NCBI GenBank assembly: GCA_907163375.1
Contig: CAJQUW010001668.1
Coordinates: 62,001 to 126,000, forward strand
Reading direction: 5' to 3'
DNA length: 64,000 bases
From: Prostheceraeus crozeri
Lineage: Eukaryota; Platyhelminthes; Polycladida; Euryleptidae
Shown: piece by piece, positions 24,073 to 34,749 of the stretch
How positions within the stretch are numbered: position 1 is the first letter of the stretch
Layout of the letters: the number at the start of each line of letters is the position of its first letter
The notes under the pieces: generated by a model
Told to the model about the DNA's origin: nothing
The model's input: only the letters and a program-made list of their open reading frames with translations
Databases searched by the model: none
Program-made: the position numbers and the translations under genes

Positions 24073-24314
24073 TTAATGTCAGATTAGAATCGCTTATGGA
24101 CCTGAATTAATAAATTAATTAAGGTCCACTGGATAAAAAGAGATGCACTAAACGTTAGTACGAACGACAGAAGTTACTCCTTCGTTATCTTGAACGCTAT
24201 GAATCAAACGTGCAGGCATTGCCATAAAGATGTTGGATCAAAGATTGACTGCTGAAATAGGCTAGTCCATGCATTAGAATATCTGCTAAATCATGTGTAT
24301 GTCGTTAAACTTAC

Positions 24315-24413
24315 CATATCGACGTGATTTACTTTCGCACCAGCGTTCACCAGCATCAATGCAATTGTGGTTTGGTGTCGTTTAATTGCGTGTTGAAGAG
24401 CTGTCCATCCGTT
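24315..24413 (-). CDS. DAPK1: DAPK-like gene, ankyrin-repeat exon (fourth in window)
   Basis: A 99-base phase-0 exon: NGWTALQHAIKRHQ, then IALMLVNAGAKVNHVDM. The acceptor is CTTTTTAG and the donor GTAAGT. It corresponds to the DAPK1 repeat reading G.IALHLAVRR...; the .R.Q segment after the first helix is shared. The usual LH of the ankyrin TPLH motif is LQ here, a small departure. It is flanked by a piggyBac-like MITE on the 3' side and a larger MITE on the 5' side, both intronic. Confidence 0.88.
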
Positions 24414-24791
24414 CTAAAAAGATAATAACAAATTTAAAGAAATTATCCATTCTGAAGAAAATTACGTATTTTTACTTTCGATAACACAAAATTTGAAAGA
24501 ACTATCAGTACAGAGGTTTTAAATGCTCGAACATTATAATAAGCGGAACCTCTGCATGGAGCTTTCTCCAGACTGTCGGAAATATCTAAGCAGTATCTAC
24601 AACACTATAAACAAATCTGCCAGTGTCTGCTAACTGTCGAAAACCTTCGTTGTCAATTATCATTGCAAGTAGCGACATAGTCGCTGATGAGTTGTTGCCC
24701 CGTCTCACCACAAGTGAAAACGAGTGGCTTAAAGAAGATTTCTGATTGAGATTGCATTCTTTTTGCTTCGTCGGTTTGGACGTTCAAGAAA
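24414..24791. other. Intronic DNA, nothing recognised
   Basis: Immediately 5' of an ankyrin exon; no other signal. Confidence 0.45.
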
Positions 24792-24799
24792 GTGCAAGC

Positions 24800-25631
24800 C
24801 ATAGAGTAGGGATATATAGAGTGTCGACTCAAAAAGTATCTGTATACAGTGAAAATTTTTCTATCAAAGGATTCAGTTTTTGCGGAGATTACGTTTCCGT
24901 AGTCCAAAAAAATATTTGAGCACTTTTGAAAAAATCAAAATTTGGCCAATTTATATACTACCGAGATGACTCTCCTATAAAAGTAGTATGAAATAAGTTG
25001 GATATCAAAAGGAATGAATATTTGATAGTAAGCATCCTAACGAAGCGGGAATCAAGCTGATTATCAAGGGGATTTCATGAATTGTATCATAATGAAAGTC
25101 TTCATGAAAAAGTCGCGATGTTGTTCGTGCTCTCCTGGCTGAAATTTCAAGTTTTTAATTCAATTTTCACCGGCATGATTTTATGATTCACTAAATTCAT
25201 GTTTCATTTCTAGAATCTGAATAGTGATGTGGACCCATTTACATCTTTCAAAGTTAAATGAAATCATTGTCTTTGATTATGTGATTTTGTTGTGCCAGTG
25301 GCAGGTTGCCTGTGATATGATCAAGCTTAAGAAAATATTCTTGAGGTTGAGCATGAAAGTAATAGGAACCCATCGAATTGCCAATACCAAACATTAGATC
25401 TCCAAGGCTGTCATGAGAATCTGTGAAATACCATCATTCCTTCTGTATTACAATCATGATCATTTAATTCCATTGTAATTTCTGCAAAACTGCAAAGATT
25501 TGCATATCTCACACTTGGTGACAATACCACCTGCATCTCCCTTGAGTTCATTTAATAAAATCGAAAGTGTATACACATTGGGGATTTAATAAATGCGGAG
25601 TTACCACTCTACCTAATATATCTACTCTATG
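24800..25631. mobile_element. 832-base MITE, CATAGAGTA family, copy 1
   Basis: Inverted ends CATAGAGTA, followed inside by (G/A)GTAGA and GTCGACTC on the left and GGTAGAGTGGTAACTC on the right (inverted). An exact 8-base duplication GTGCAAGC flanks it (24792-24799, 25632-25639). It aligns along most of its length with 34750-35539. There is no transposase frame. The 8-base duplication points to hAT-type mobilisation. It landed at the start of a tRNA-like SINE sequence (25632 onward). Confidence 0.9.
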
Positions 25632-25705
25632 GTGCAAGCCTTAGGTGGTAGGACAGATCGTTTGGTTCAAGGTTCGAGTCTGGTAGTCTGGCTCGAGTTT
25701 GGAGG
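25632..25705 (+). mobile_element. tRNA-like SINE head, interrupted by MITE
   Basis: TAGGTGGTAGG resembles an A box and GGTTCGAGTCT (25671-25681) a B box, about 30 bases apart. The MITE target duplication is part of this sequence. No tRNA acceptor stem is evident. Confidence 0.45.
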
Positions 25706-25739
25706 CATCACCGCTTCACAAGTTGCTAACACTAACTTG

Positions 25740-26110
25740 GTGAGAGTTGCAAGTGTGCAAAAGTTCCTGCTTCCCTTTCTAGCAAAAGTCGCAAGGATCA
25801 GGTGCCTGCTGTCAATCTGTCTGATGTGTACAAATTCAACTGTGTCTGCGGAGCGGACTATATTGGCAGAACAGCACGACCCTTACACGTCCCAAAATGG
25901 CTGCGTGAGAATGGTAGGACAGGAAGAACAGCATCATCTTCTATCACCCGTCATCTCATTGAGTGTGATGTTAGTAATCACTGATTCTCGGTCATTGCAC
26001 GGTGGTCTGGCAAGCTTGAGCTTGGAACGACTGAGACGACTGCCATTCATTTCTACCGTCCATCTCTTTGTTTGCACGAAGAGGTTGTCTTTAACTTATC
26101 TCTACTTTAT
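25740..26110 (+). mobile_element. Penelope-like retroelement fragment, GIY-YIG endonuclease part
   Basis: Conceptual frames show CGADYIGRTARPL (a YIG-type motif), a SSSITRHLIECD segment and a C-terminal block ending in a PSLCLHEEVVFNLSL segment. This order is typical of the GIY-YIG endonuclease that follows the reverse transcriptase in Penelope-like elements. Only the 3' part is present and it is an old, broken copy. Confidence 0.7.
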
Positions 26111-26399
26111 TTTTTAATCTATTATCTTTCAATTTCATCGATGTCTTGTTATAATCATTTTCTGCCATACCACAGTAGTGTGACGTCATCATTTGTCCGA
26201 AGTTCATGTCGCTCTTCAGCATTCTGCTGATGAATGTTTAATTGTCAGATGACAAATGAAGTTTTCGCTGTTGTCAGTTCTGCGGTAGGATCTCTATGAG
26301 ATAGTGCATTATCATTGATGGAATAGAAATCAGCCAATACATCTTGACATTCAAAGGATTCAAAGTAGATAAAATCGCTTGTCCAATAAGTAAATTTAC

Positions 26400-26893
26400 A
26401 GAAATGAAATAACATATTAAATATTAAAATGTGTAAGGGAAAATAAATTCGCAAAGATGTAACAATGACAAAGAGGAATGTGGAACTTTTTCGAATGTAG
26501 CTACACAGGAGGCACACGGGAACTAAGCGGATTAAGTAAATCTTCGATATTTGAGTCCACAGGTTCGTAGCAATATGTACACGTCGGTCATGAAAGTCGA
26601 CCACAAGAACACGACCAATCTTGAATATCCTAGTCCCTCTACACCATGCGATGTGCGCGATTGTAAATTTTCCTCATCATCTTTGCCTGCTTGTCATTCA
26701 GTCCCACAAATAAAGGGCAGCAGCATTCCATTGATCTCACAATTGCTTCGCACAGTCTATGAAGATCGTCTAGCGGAATCATGGGTCTTAATTTGCGAAG
26801 GATATGAAGTCTTTGACTTCTTTTACAGCGTAAGTATTTAGCATGAGAGTCCCACTTCAGTCTGTTGTTGAATACTGCTCCCACCAGATTCAA
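26400..26893 (-). mobile_element. LINE reverse transcriptase C-terminal fragment
   Basis: A minus frame (26639-26893) reads LVGAVFNNRLKWDSHAKYL, LHILRKLRPMIPLDDLHRLC, EAIVRSMECCCPLFVGL and NRAHRMV, the post-catalytic part of a CR1/L2-type reverse transcriptase. A second frame continues with HDRRVHIATN about 26600. It has at least one frameshift and no 5' half. It is a different lineage from the LINEs at 16.5 and 28.4 kb, judging by residue differences. Confidence 0.7.
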
Positions 26894-26989
26894 AGATGCA
26901 ACTTGAGGAATAGTCGTGCTTTTAACATGCTAGAATGGCGTCGTGCCTTAAAATAAATGTTCAGAGGCAATGACAGCCAACGTGAACCT

Positions 26990-27172
26990 GAGCCCGATCC
27001 AGCTTCAACGCAATCCCGGTCATCTTCAATGCGAGCCCGATCCAGCTTCAACGCGATCCTCATCATCTTCAATGCGAGCCCGATCCAGCTTCAACGCGAT
27101 CCTCATCATCTTCAATCCGAGCCCGATCCAGCTTCAACGCAATCCCGGTCATCTTCAATGCGAGCCCGAAGA
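26990..27172. repeat. Minisatellite, 43-base unit, about 4.2 copies
   Basis: GAGCCCGATCC starts at 26990, 27033, 27076, 27119 and 27162, an exact 43-base period. Units alternate small differences (CAATCCCGGTC versus CGATCCTCATC). Each unit looks like a doubled ~21-base half (CCAGCTTCAACGC / CATCTTCAATGC). It is less AT-rich than its surroundings. Because 43 is not a multiple of three, open frames across it are a by-product and not evidence of a gene. Confidence 0.92.
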
Positions 27173-27919
27173 GAACCTGCTCTGAACCTGAATGGTCATC
27201 ATTTTCAACCCTAACTCGACTGAACTCAATCGAGAAAATATTCTTTTTAACCGACTTTGTATCGGGTCGGGTTTAAAAACCTCTACTTGGGTGACCTCAG
27301 TTCCCACGCACTTCGGTTCGAGTCCATTTTCAGGAAAGAAGAGTCAGCTAGTCAATAGTGTTGCCCTTCATTGCATTGAAATTCTTCTTAGATATTAAGT
27401 GTGTCACTGACAAGCAGATACTTCAAAAATGATAACGCTCTGAAAGCTAACTTCCTACTGTCGAATTCTAAACAGACTCAAAAGTCAGATTGAACGATAA
27501 GAGATGTCAGTTGGAGCTGCAACAGATTCATGTTGATAATATCAAACTCTCAGGACACGATTCTTCATCGAATTTGAACTAATAAGAGCGCACCAACTGA
27601 AACTTTTCAGTTTTCATATCTCACTCCAAATAAGAATTTCATTATCTCAGGCAAATCTATTTCAACATGAAAACAGAGCCAACATGTCACGACTATCAAA
27701 TGATTTATGATGCTCCTGAATCTTGAAGACATCTCGAGTTCAAATCACAAAGCCAAAAAACAGAGAAGCAAGATCAACAACTTGTTTCCAGCATCGAATT
27801 AAATCCACATCTTAGGAAGAGCTGATGTCGTTATAGAAATACTTAGTATTATTAGAACCTTCCATAAAATTTTCAATGATCATTTTAATTAATGCGGAGT
27901 GAATCCACACCTGTCAATG
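27173..27919. other. Intronic DNA; weak B-box-like site
   Basis: A GGTTCGAGTCC sequence near 27316 resembles a tRNA B box without a convincing A box. Otherwise nothing recognised. Confidence 0.35.
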
Positions 27920-28389
27920 CTACACACCAGGGGCGTGCACAGCATATATAGTTTTTGTTTGCGGGGGGTGGCGGAATGTCGGCCATTTATTTATCTTATG
28001 TCACATATGCAGACCAATTCTCAATTGATACTCTTGTTACAAGCCTGCAGAAAGTGGTAGGTGCTTGGGCCTCGTCATATCACTTGATTCGTGACTTTCG
28101 ACCAATACTTCAATTTTTAGTTCATAAAATGTTAGGAATTATGACCAAAACATCTTCACTTTGATACATTTTTTACTAATTGAACATTGATAACTAATAG
28201 CTACAAAATTGGACGAGAAATTAACAAGTATGCAAGCAAGTAAAGACGTGTTTGTAGTACTAGCACAACGCCCCAATAATGAAAATCGTGAGGTGTACAA
28301 ACAAGAGAGTTCACAATCAGAAGATAGGCATGCACTTAACAATATTCAAATTAACTTTAAAAAGAAATTACAACGAAAATCCAGTGTTA

Positions 28390-29990
28390 AAAAATTTTGA
28401 CATACCAATAATAAAGCTTTAAAGCGGAAGTTATATTTGGCAGACGGAACTTATCAGAAAAAGAAAAACTTATCACATTATCATTATGGATAAAGTCAAA
28501 TGGTGCAAAGGATGAGATGAATTATAATAAATGTCCTGAAAAAGCTTGAATCCCAGCACTTTCCTTCGATATGAAAGAGGCATGAACAACGAACATGAAC
28601 ACTGATTACCACAAATTGTTATTCAATGAGCACGGTTTTGTATGCGCTCTGTGCTACCATTGGAAATTCGCTGAGGTTGGTAAAAATAGGAGCAGCATAC
28701 TCCAAGATACTTCTCACGAAGGCATTATAGACAATGACGAATTGTTCTTTAGGTAAATAGTCCTTCAGCTGCCGAAGTGCATAGAGTTTGGTGGAAGCTC
28801 TCTCACACATGTTGAAATGTTGGGTCCATCGCAAATTCTCGTCAAACAAAACACCGAGAATTTTAACGTTTTCTCTACGTCTGATGGCTGGTAGTTGATA
28901 TTCGACTCTGTCCAGTGATCTGTTAAAGGTGACAAAGAATTGTTGGCATTTTCTTTGTTGGATTGTCATCCTGTTCTCGTGTGTCCAGCGAACTATATAG
29001 TTACAGCTTTGAGCAATGTTAGAAGAATCTTTATTCCTGAAGACGTTGTTGATGAGAAAGAGGTCATCTGCATACTTCACTAGTATCTGATTCTTCTTGT
29101 CAGATATTCTCAAATCAGACAGGAAATAGGCAAAAATCAGTGGACCTAATGAGGACCCTTGGGGGACCCCAATTTTCACCAAGCCAAATGTGCTGCATTC
29201 ACCATTCCACCGTGTTCTAAATCGCCTACTGTTGAGATAATTTTGAACGAATGGAATCACAAAGGAACTGAACTTATCGGTCACCATTTTCTGAAGGAGG
29301 ATATCGTGGGGAATTTTATCAAAATCTTTCATTAGATCAATACAGACAAAATGACAAGCGATGACATCTGACGTTCGGCAAGTTTTGACCAAACGTGAAT
29401 TGACGTGAATTGACTTTCCTTAGTATTTCACACACGTCGTTACTATCAATTTGAAAAGGGACGTTGAAAGGATGGCCAATTGGTGCGCATTGATCAGAAG
29501 GGAGAGCTTGGAAGTTTGACAGCATGCTACTTTTCAGTTCTTCTAGTATAGAGACGACTGCTTCGTTAGGCTTACAGTTAGGAAGCCAGTCATGACAAGT
29601 GCTGTTTTCACATTTGATTTGCTTATAAATGTCCCAAACTGATTTGCCAATGTTTAGAAGTTGACTTCCCCAGTTCTTCTTTGCATGATAAATAGCCTTT
29701 CTGACTTTTTCCTTATAGTGTATGTAAAGCTCCCAGTTCTTTGAACGATACGCCCTATACCTTTTATTTATAAAAACCGTTATGACACTTGTCATCCAAG
29801 GAGAGTCTTTCTTCGAGCGTTTTACAAAATCACAAGGTAACAAATTCAAAGCAGTTTGAAAATTACAATAAAAATAATCACATAAAGTGTCTAAGTCATT
29901 AATATGTTTCATGACAGTCCAATCAATTTTTTCAAGGAATTTGATTACAACATCGACATTTGATTGGCGAATTACTTTGACATCCATTAC
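28390..29990 (-). pseudogene. LINE ORF2, linker and reverse transcriptase
   Basis: Upstream frame 29337-29987: the EN-RT linker with SPWMTSVITVFINKRYRAYR and KEKVRKAIYHAKKNWG. Main frame 28619-29392: FVCIDLMKDFDKIPHDIL (RT motif A), GVPQGSSLGPLIFAYFLSDL (motif B), ILVKYADDLFLIN (motif C, catalytic YADD intact), LGVLFDENLRWTQHF and SILEYAAPIFTNL. A shift near 28650 leads to ERIQNRAH, then a stop and a C-terminal PLSYRRKVLGFKLFQDI block. The first motif-A aspartate and the YADD pair are intact, so breaks rather than active-site loss inactivate it. Confidence 0.9.
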
Positions 29991-29999
29991 TTTGACGAA

Positions 30000-30600
30000 C
30001 TTTTTTCATAAATGTGAATTTAAGTTGCTCGTTTAACAAGGATAATGTTATAATCACTCGAGCCGATCAATGGTGAAGTTTCACATGGATTATAAAAGAG
30101 TAAATAATTTTCAGGCACAAAAATCAATTCTAGTATAGCGTTGTTGCGAGTTGGAAGATTCACTATGTTACAGACAGAAAAATTAGTCTCTAAGACATCC
30201 ACATTTACCTTGTTAAAGTCTCCCATGAAAGTCACCCACATGATGTGTGATGTCATCGAACGTTTTGTTTTGCTTTTCAATACTCAAAGAACTACCATGT
30301 GGAAAATACAATGAAATGAAAATACCACGGAAATTCTTATATGAAGCCTTAATCATGAGAAGTTCAAAATCGTCCCTATCACTTATGCCACATAGTGAAA
30401 TACTATCAAAGGAGTCATAAATGAGACAGTACAGGCCACCTCCTTTCTTGGAGCTAGTTCTATCAGCTCTATGGACAGCGTAGTTTGATAGGAAATCATC
30501 ACAAATTCCATCATCTAGCCAAATCTCGGTCAGGCAAAATACATTTAAAGGGTGACTTCATCAACTTTGTTTCTAATAGAACGAACATTTATTGTGCAGA
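30000..30600 (-). pseudogene. LINE ORF2, endonuclease domain
   Basis: Frames read NVRSIRNKVDE near 30580, FCLTEIWLDDGICDDFLSN and RTSSKKGGGLYCLIYDSF near 30520-30420, then FMGDFNKVNVDVLE (GDFN motif) and SDYNIILV near 30230-30030. These are the ordered EN motifs of CR1/L2-type LINEs (LTETWL, GDFN, SDH). The final SDH reads SDY, a change in a catalytic histidine. Frameshifts separate the segments. Confidence 0.85.
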
Positions 30601-30675
30601 TAATTGGCAAAGGAATAGAAACTCTCCTGTTTTGCTTGTCAATAATTTGTCTGCACGTTGCCTTGCTTTCATTTG

Positions 30676-31409
30676 TCATATTCCACAAAACAAGTGCAAG
30701 CCTGGATTTTTCTGATCCACCTCTACATCATCCATCATAACGTTTCCCTTGTATAGGTATATTTTCCGTCCCGGGTTCATCACTCTAAGGGACTTCACTC
30801 TTTCTCTCAGACGTGCGTGCTCCTTACAGTCGACGTAACATCTGTCAGGATTGACGAACACCTTTTATGACAAATGTTGTTCCTCAATGATTTTGCATTT
30901 TAGAGAACGGCATTTCTGTCGTTGACACTTTCGGTACACACCCGAATTATTCTCGACTTGCCTGGCGTCTTTCTGCCTACTCTACCAACCGAGAGAACCT
31001 CTATATCATCTCCCATGTCCTCCAGGAGCTTGTTGACGCTGAGTTTCAACACTTCAGTGGTTTCCATGGATTTCTCTTCCATGCCGCTGATAATGAAATT
31101 TGACGATAATTTCTTCCTCTTTTCTCTTAGTGCAGCCATTTCTTTTTCATAGAGAAAATTCTCCATTTTCAGAAGCTCCTGTTTCTGGATTTCAATGTGG
31201 TCAGACTGAACAAGATCATTCATTTTCAGCTCCATCTCCAGCTGAAATTTAGAAAATTGGCAATGGAACTCAGATCACAGCTTGCCAATTTCATTGTTTA
31301 ATTGATCAATCGCAACAGCCATTTCTTACTGAAAGACCAGCTTCAACTCCTCTCGAAAAATGTCACGAAGTTGTGATTCATCCATGCTGTTCTTCCCTGT
31401 TTCAGGCAT
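30676..31409 (-). pseudogene. LINE ORF1 protein (coiled coil + RNA-binding region)
   Basis: An ATG at 31409 opens with MPETGKNSMDESQLRDIFREE. A charged coiled-coil-like helix rich in E, K and L follows (to about 31100). Then come NFIISGMEEK, VGRVGRKTPGKSRIIRV and ESVNDRNAVL, typical of RRM-like LINE ORF1 proteins. The C-terminus FVNPDRCYVDCKEHARLRERV lies in another frame (30676-30861). Two in-frame stops and at least one frameshift are present. ORF1 proteins package LINE RNA. Confidence 0.8.
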
Positions 31410-31633
31410 TTGTATCGCAAATTACCGACAAAGGGTACGTAATCAGCATCAGTATTCATACGGAAGCGTGTTTGTATTACCCTCAAGAATCCATGAAAAT
31501 TGCAAAATTCTGACCCTTGATACTTGAGTCAAGCGGTAATGCTTATTTTAGCTTGTTTCTGAATTCATCTGAAAACATTTTCGGCAGGGGCGGCGCCCAA
31601 CCGCGCTCCTTTTGGTACGCCCCTGCTGCACAC

Positions 31634-32609
31634 GGAAATGTGCAAAGCTTCCGTAACATTCTATTACAAATGCGCTAATTACATGTAAAATCTGCATATT
31701 TCAAAGTTTATTCTTTTGACTTACATTCTTTTGATTTAAGGAATTAAACTTCATTTCTCAAACGCCTCTACACTGCTCGTCCAATGACTGAGCTGTTTGA
31801 GAATTTTAAACTTTTTCGACAAAATGAATTGTTGAACATCTACCACCTTTAGACAACTGTTTGTAGAATTGTTTTCTGCTTTTTGCCTGATCATGTAATC
31901 ATGATCGCAGCGAATTAGAACTCTTAGTTGGGAAACGTTTCAAAATGATTATGAGATTATTCAATATTTATAATGCGAAAATAAGATTTTCTGTGATGCC
32001 TTCATAATACGGACAAGGTATCGAATTATACACGTGTATGTATTGCCGACGCATCGAATGTTCATCCTTTGTCAAGGAATAAAAACTCAAAATATGGACA
32101 TGTACATAGGAACAGAATAAGCCTACACGGATGTACAATTTTGTAATACACACTGAACAAATTGATTAGAAATCAATAATTTCGATCTTTATATTAAGTT
32201 AAGCTTCCAAACTTGAGATTCGGACCCGTTCGGTCAATGCGGTATCACCAGGATCTCTACATCTAAGGTCAATAAATTGTGCGTCAAAGTAATCAATAGA
32301 ACCGTCGTGACCTTGATGCCTCTGCAGCAAGTGATCAGATAGGGCACTAACTTCAAGACCCTTCAATAAATATGGATCTCCTGCCTTCAGTGAGTGCAAA
32401 TAGTGGGCGCCGCAGTAGAAATTGCCAATAATAAAAGCATGTCACGAAGGTATTCATTCTGTTTACACATGATCCTGACTCAACACGGCATTTATTAATT
32501 TGTCCAATTTCTTAATTGCTTCTATATATTTGATGCATTCATCCTAATTACAATAAAGTTGTGATCCTTATTTCTGTGAAATAAACGTTCATCAATCAAT
32601 TACCTAAAA
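31634..32609. other. Intronic DNA, nothing recognised
   Basis: AT-rich; short minus frames at 31968-32153 and 32199-32399 carry no known domain. Confidence 0.45.
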
Positions 32610-32835
32610 ATTACAAAATTCTTTCTACCGCATGCAAAAATCCGTGGCAGCCCTACAAGGACTCAACAGGACGGCTCGGAATTACCCAAACCTGTTTATA
32701 ACATTAATTAGCTGAAGGATTACACAAGAGAGAATTTGTTTGCCATGCGGCACATGATTGTAGAAGATTGCTACGTGCCAGTTCGTCTGGGCATAGAAGT
32801 CGTCATAGGCTAGTTTAGTCCATCCCAAGTCATAC
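32610..32835. repeat. Dispersed repeat family Y, single degraded unit
   Basis: Blocks such as GGCAGCCCTACAAGGACTC, AGCTGAAGGA, TTGTTTGCCATGCGG and GTGCCAGTTCG...TGGGCATAGAA align with the units at 40130-40430 and 58096-58440. This is one diverged monomer. Confidence 0.6.
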
Positions 32836-33041
32836 TAATGTGTCATTGTAGAACGAACCGCAACGTCCACGGCTGATTATGGAAGGTTTCTTTCTATTAT
32901 GTGCCTAAGCTAACTGCTTCTGCAATTTTTCATGACTTACCTCCCCACTTTGACACGAATTAAATAGGCTACTTCCACTTGCAGCCTGTGTGACATTTGA
33001 CTAGAACCTATAAATATTCATTAAGAGCAAAATGTCTGAAG

Positions 33042-33711
33042 CAAGGATGCTGAGTCCTATCATTCTAATAGGACTCTGACTCCGACTCCGACTCCGGGTG
33101 GCAAGTATATAAGCCTAGTTCTTGAAACCTACATCATAGATCATTATAGGCTTATCTGGGCCTGATTTTAGTGATCATTGCTGTATCAAATCAATCATTT
33201 TCTATGAAAGTTTATCAACCTTGCACATCACTTGTTGATGTGTGCTTCATACGGTTTTCTCCAGTCTCTGCCAGGCAGGAAAATCCCCCATCTTTCTCCA
33301 AAAAATATGAGTGCACTTTCGATTTTTACATGTACTTTGGAGGAGTCATCACACACGATTGACATTAGGATGAGAGGTAATGTTCTCAAGCAAAATAATA
33401 TTTTACTTTTGTCTCTGATGTGACCTTCGGTGCATAGGTGTGATCGAGGCTAGGAAGGCTTGTCTTCTCTACTAAATCACCGAGTAAAAAGACAATCCTT
33501 TTTTCACTATCACGGTTCATTCCCTCAACTATTACAAGCTTTGCATGCACTGCTGTCTCTGCACTTTTGCTTGACAGAGAAAGTTGACATCAAGACAGTG
33601 ACAGCTATGCACGAGGATAAATAATTTGTTTTTATTACATTTTGGGTCTAGTTATAGGACTCGAACTCCGGTAAAAATGATAGGACTCCGGCATTCCGAC
33701 TCCGCATCCCT
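33042..33711 (-). mobile_element. Deleted hAT transposon, complete 670-base copy
   Basis: The left end is CAAGGATGCTGAGTCC and the right end GACTCCGCATCCCTG, inverted hAT-type termini with GGAGTCGGAGT-like subterminal runs. The flanks are similar but shifted by one base (GTCTGAAG, GTTGAAGC). A worn BED-finger exon lies on the minus strand (about 33230-33390). It sits next to the opposite terminus exactly as in the copy at 1-406, so both derive from one deleted, mobilised form. Confidence 0.78.
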
Positions 33712-33853
33712 GGTTGAAGCTAGCCCATAAGTACTCATGATCTTCCATGCATCAGCGACATTTCAAACCTCACCCGTTCTAACTTCGGAAGGCTGACTGT
33801 CTACATAGCACATTCAGGTCTGCATTATGTTAAACTATTGATTGAAGTCTTAC

Positions 33854-33952
33854 TTTATCTTCAGCGTTCACATGAGCACCAGTATTGATGAGGATTTTGA
33901 CACAGTCCAAGCTTCCTGCTGCCGCTGCACAGATAAGAGGCGTTTCTCCCTC
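33854..33952 (-). CDS. DAPK1: DAPK-like gene, ankyrin-repeat exon (third in window)
   Basis: A 99-base phase-0 exon: EGETPLICAAAAGSLD, then CVKILINTGAHVNAEDK. The acceptor is TTTTTACAG and the donor GTAAGA. It matches the DAPK1 repeat EGETPLLTASARG..DIV..L..HGADLNACDK very closely, including the unusual replacement of LH after TPL and the NA.DK ending. It is the strongest single piece of evidence for DAPK identity. The hAT copy ending at 33711 lies only about 140 bases beyond its donor. Confidence 0.92.
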
Positions 33953-34159
33953 CTGTAAAAAGATTTATTCTTTGAAATGCGTGAAACATATCAGCAAGAT
34001 CATCCACATTGATTGATTTTCACATCAGCTTCAAATATTTGATAGGCAATAAATATTCATGGTTTCAAAGTGCCACCCATTGATACTTATTTTGAGTTCA
34101 GAGGAATATCTAGGACAAAGTAGAACTGTCATTACTTCACTATTCCTGAAAAGACACTT

Positions 34160-34560
34160 GAGATTTATTTGCAATTAGCAAGTTGGTGAAATTTTGACGA
34201 GCACTCGTTAAATATGACTTCAAACGCACTACTGGCATGTCGCCTAAGTTAGTGCGTCTGAAATGATTAATAAATGCTGCTTTTTGCAAACACAGTGTAA
34301 ATAAAATAATTAAATATTGAGTTGCAAACTCATTTGGAAAATGGGAACAGACCTGAATAGCTGTCATTTTATCCAATATCAGGAATCATCAGCTGGCCTA
34401 GTTTACATCTGTCAACATTGACACAACTCCATATTTAAAGTTGCAGCCATGCCCGGGTAAATTTGAGACTTGCGATCAGCAAGTTTGTGAATTTTCGACG
34501 GGCATTCATTGAATATCACTTTAAACACACTACTGGCAAATCGCCTAAGCTAGTGCCAAT
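34160..34560 (-). repeat. Hammerhead-bearing repeat, copy 2 (tandem, 300-base period)
   Basis: AGCAAGTT.GTGAA..TT..GACG occurs at 34178 and again at 34478, exactly 300 bases apart, with CACTACTGGCA..TCGCCTAAG.TAGTGC following each. The array therefore holds about 1.3 monomers in direct tandem. A hammerhead-like core lies at 34350-34398 on the minus strand. Dimeric or partial-dimeric insertions are typical of retrozymes. Confidence 0.8.
34350..34398 (-). ncRNA. Hammerhead ribozyme-like, damaged core
   Basis: CUGAUGA (34392-34386) is intact, but the G of GAAA is A, and stem I has one A-A mismatch (GGCCAG against CAGGUC). Stem III (AUG/UAU) is as in the other copies. Probably inactive. Confidence 0.6.
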
Positions 34561-34749
34561 ATTTCAAATAAAGCTACTCGCATAACTAAGTTCGAGATTC
34601 TCGTACTTGTACTTTTTCATTTCCAACGTCGAGTCGAAAAGTTAAATCCTCCATTTGAAGAAAGGTATGCGTATTTCCTCATTGATTTTCTAAGTAGAGT
34701 GTAGATATTTCTGAGTAATAAAATGATAATGTAATCTCTTTCCTATGCG

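Larger units (their letters stand above)
28390..31409 (-). mobile_element. CR1/L2-type LINE, about 3 kb, ORF1 + EN + RT, broken
   Basis: A non-LTR retrotransposon with recognisable ORF1 (31409-30676), an apurinic-type endonuclease (about 30600-30000) and a reverse transcriptase with C-terminal tail (29990-28390). Order and content fit CR1/L2 relatives. It shares its C-terminal PLSYRR..LGFKLF and HPLHHL motifs with the truncated LINE at 16.5 kb. Several stops and frameshifts separate the frames, so it cannot transpose. No tandem-repeat tail was seen, so the extreme 3' end may be lost. Confidence 0.88.
27928..31625. mobile_element. hAT-ended element containing a nested LINE
   Basis: CAGGGGCGTGC at 27928 and GTACGCCCCTG ending at 31625 are inverted hAT-type termini. 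Flanks CTACACAC (27920-27927) and CTGCACAC (31626-31633) match at 7 of 8 bases. The LINE at about 28390-31409 occupies most of the 3.7 kb, so the original element was probably a MITE of several hundred bases that later received the LINE. A small plus frame at 28209-28400 is unassigned and may be part of the LINE 3' region on the other strand. Confidence 0.7.

Noticed and set aside
25629-26117. A 162-residue plus frame
   Set aside because: It crosses from a SINE head into the Penelope-like fragment and only part of it overlaps the endonuclease; it is a composite, not a gene.
26990-27172. Regular repeat considered as a CRISPR array
   Set aside because: Units are contiguous without unique spacers, and the DNA is eukaryotic.
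26957-27214. Overlapping open frames through the 43-base repeat that read like a Ser/Pro/Arg-rich protein
   Set aside because: The repeat period is not a multiple of three, so all frames stay open by repetition alone; no start context or flanking exon signals.
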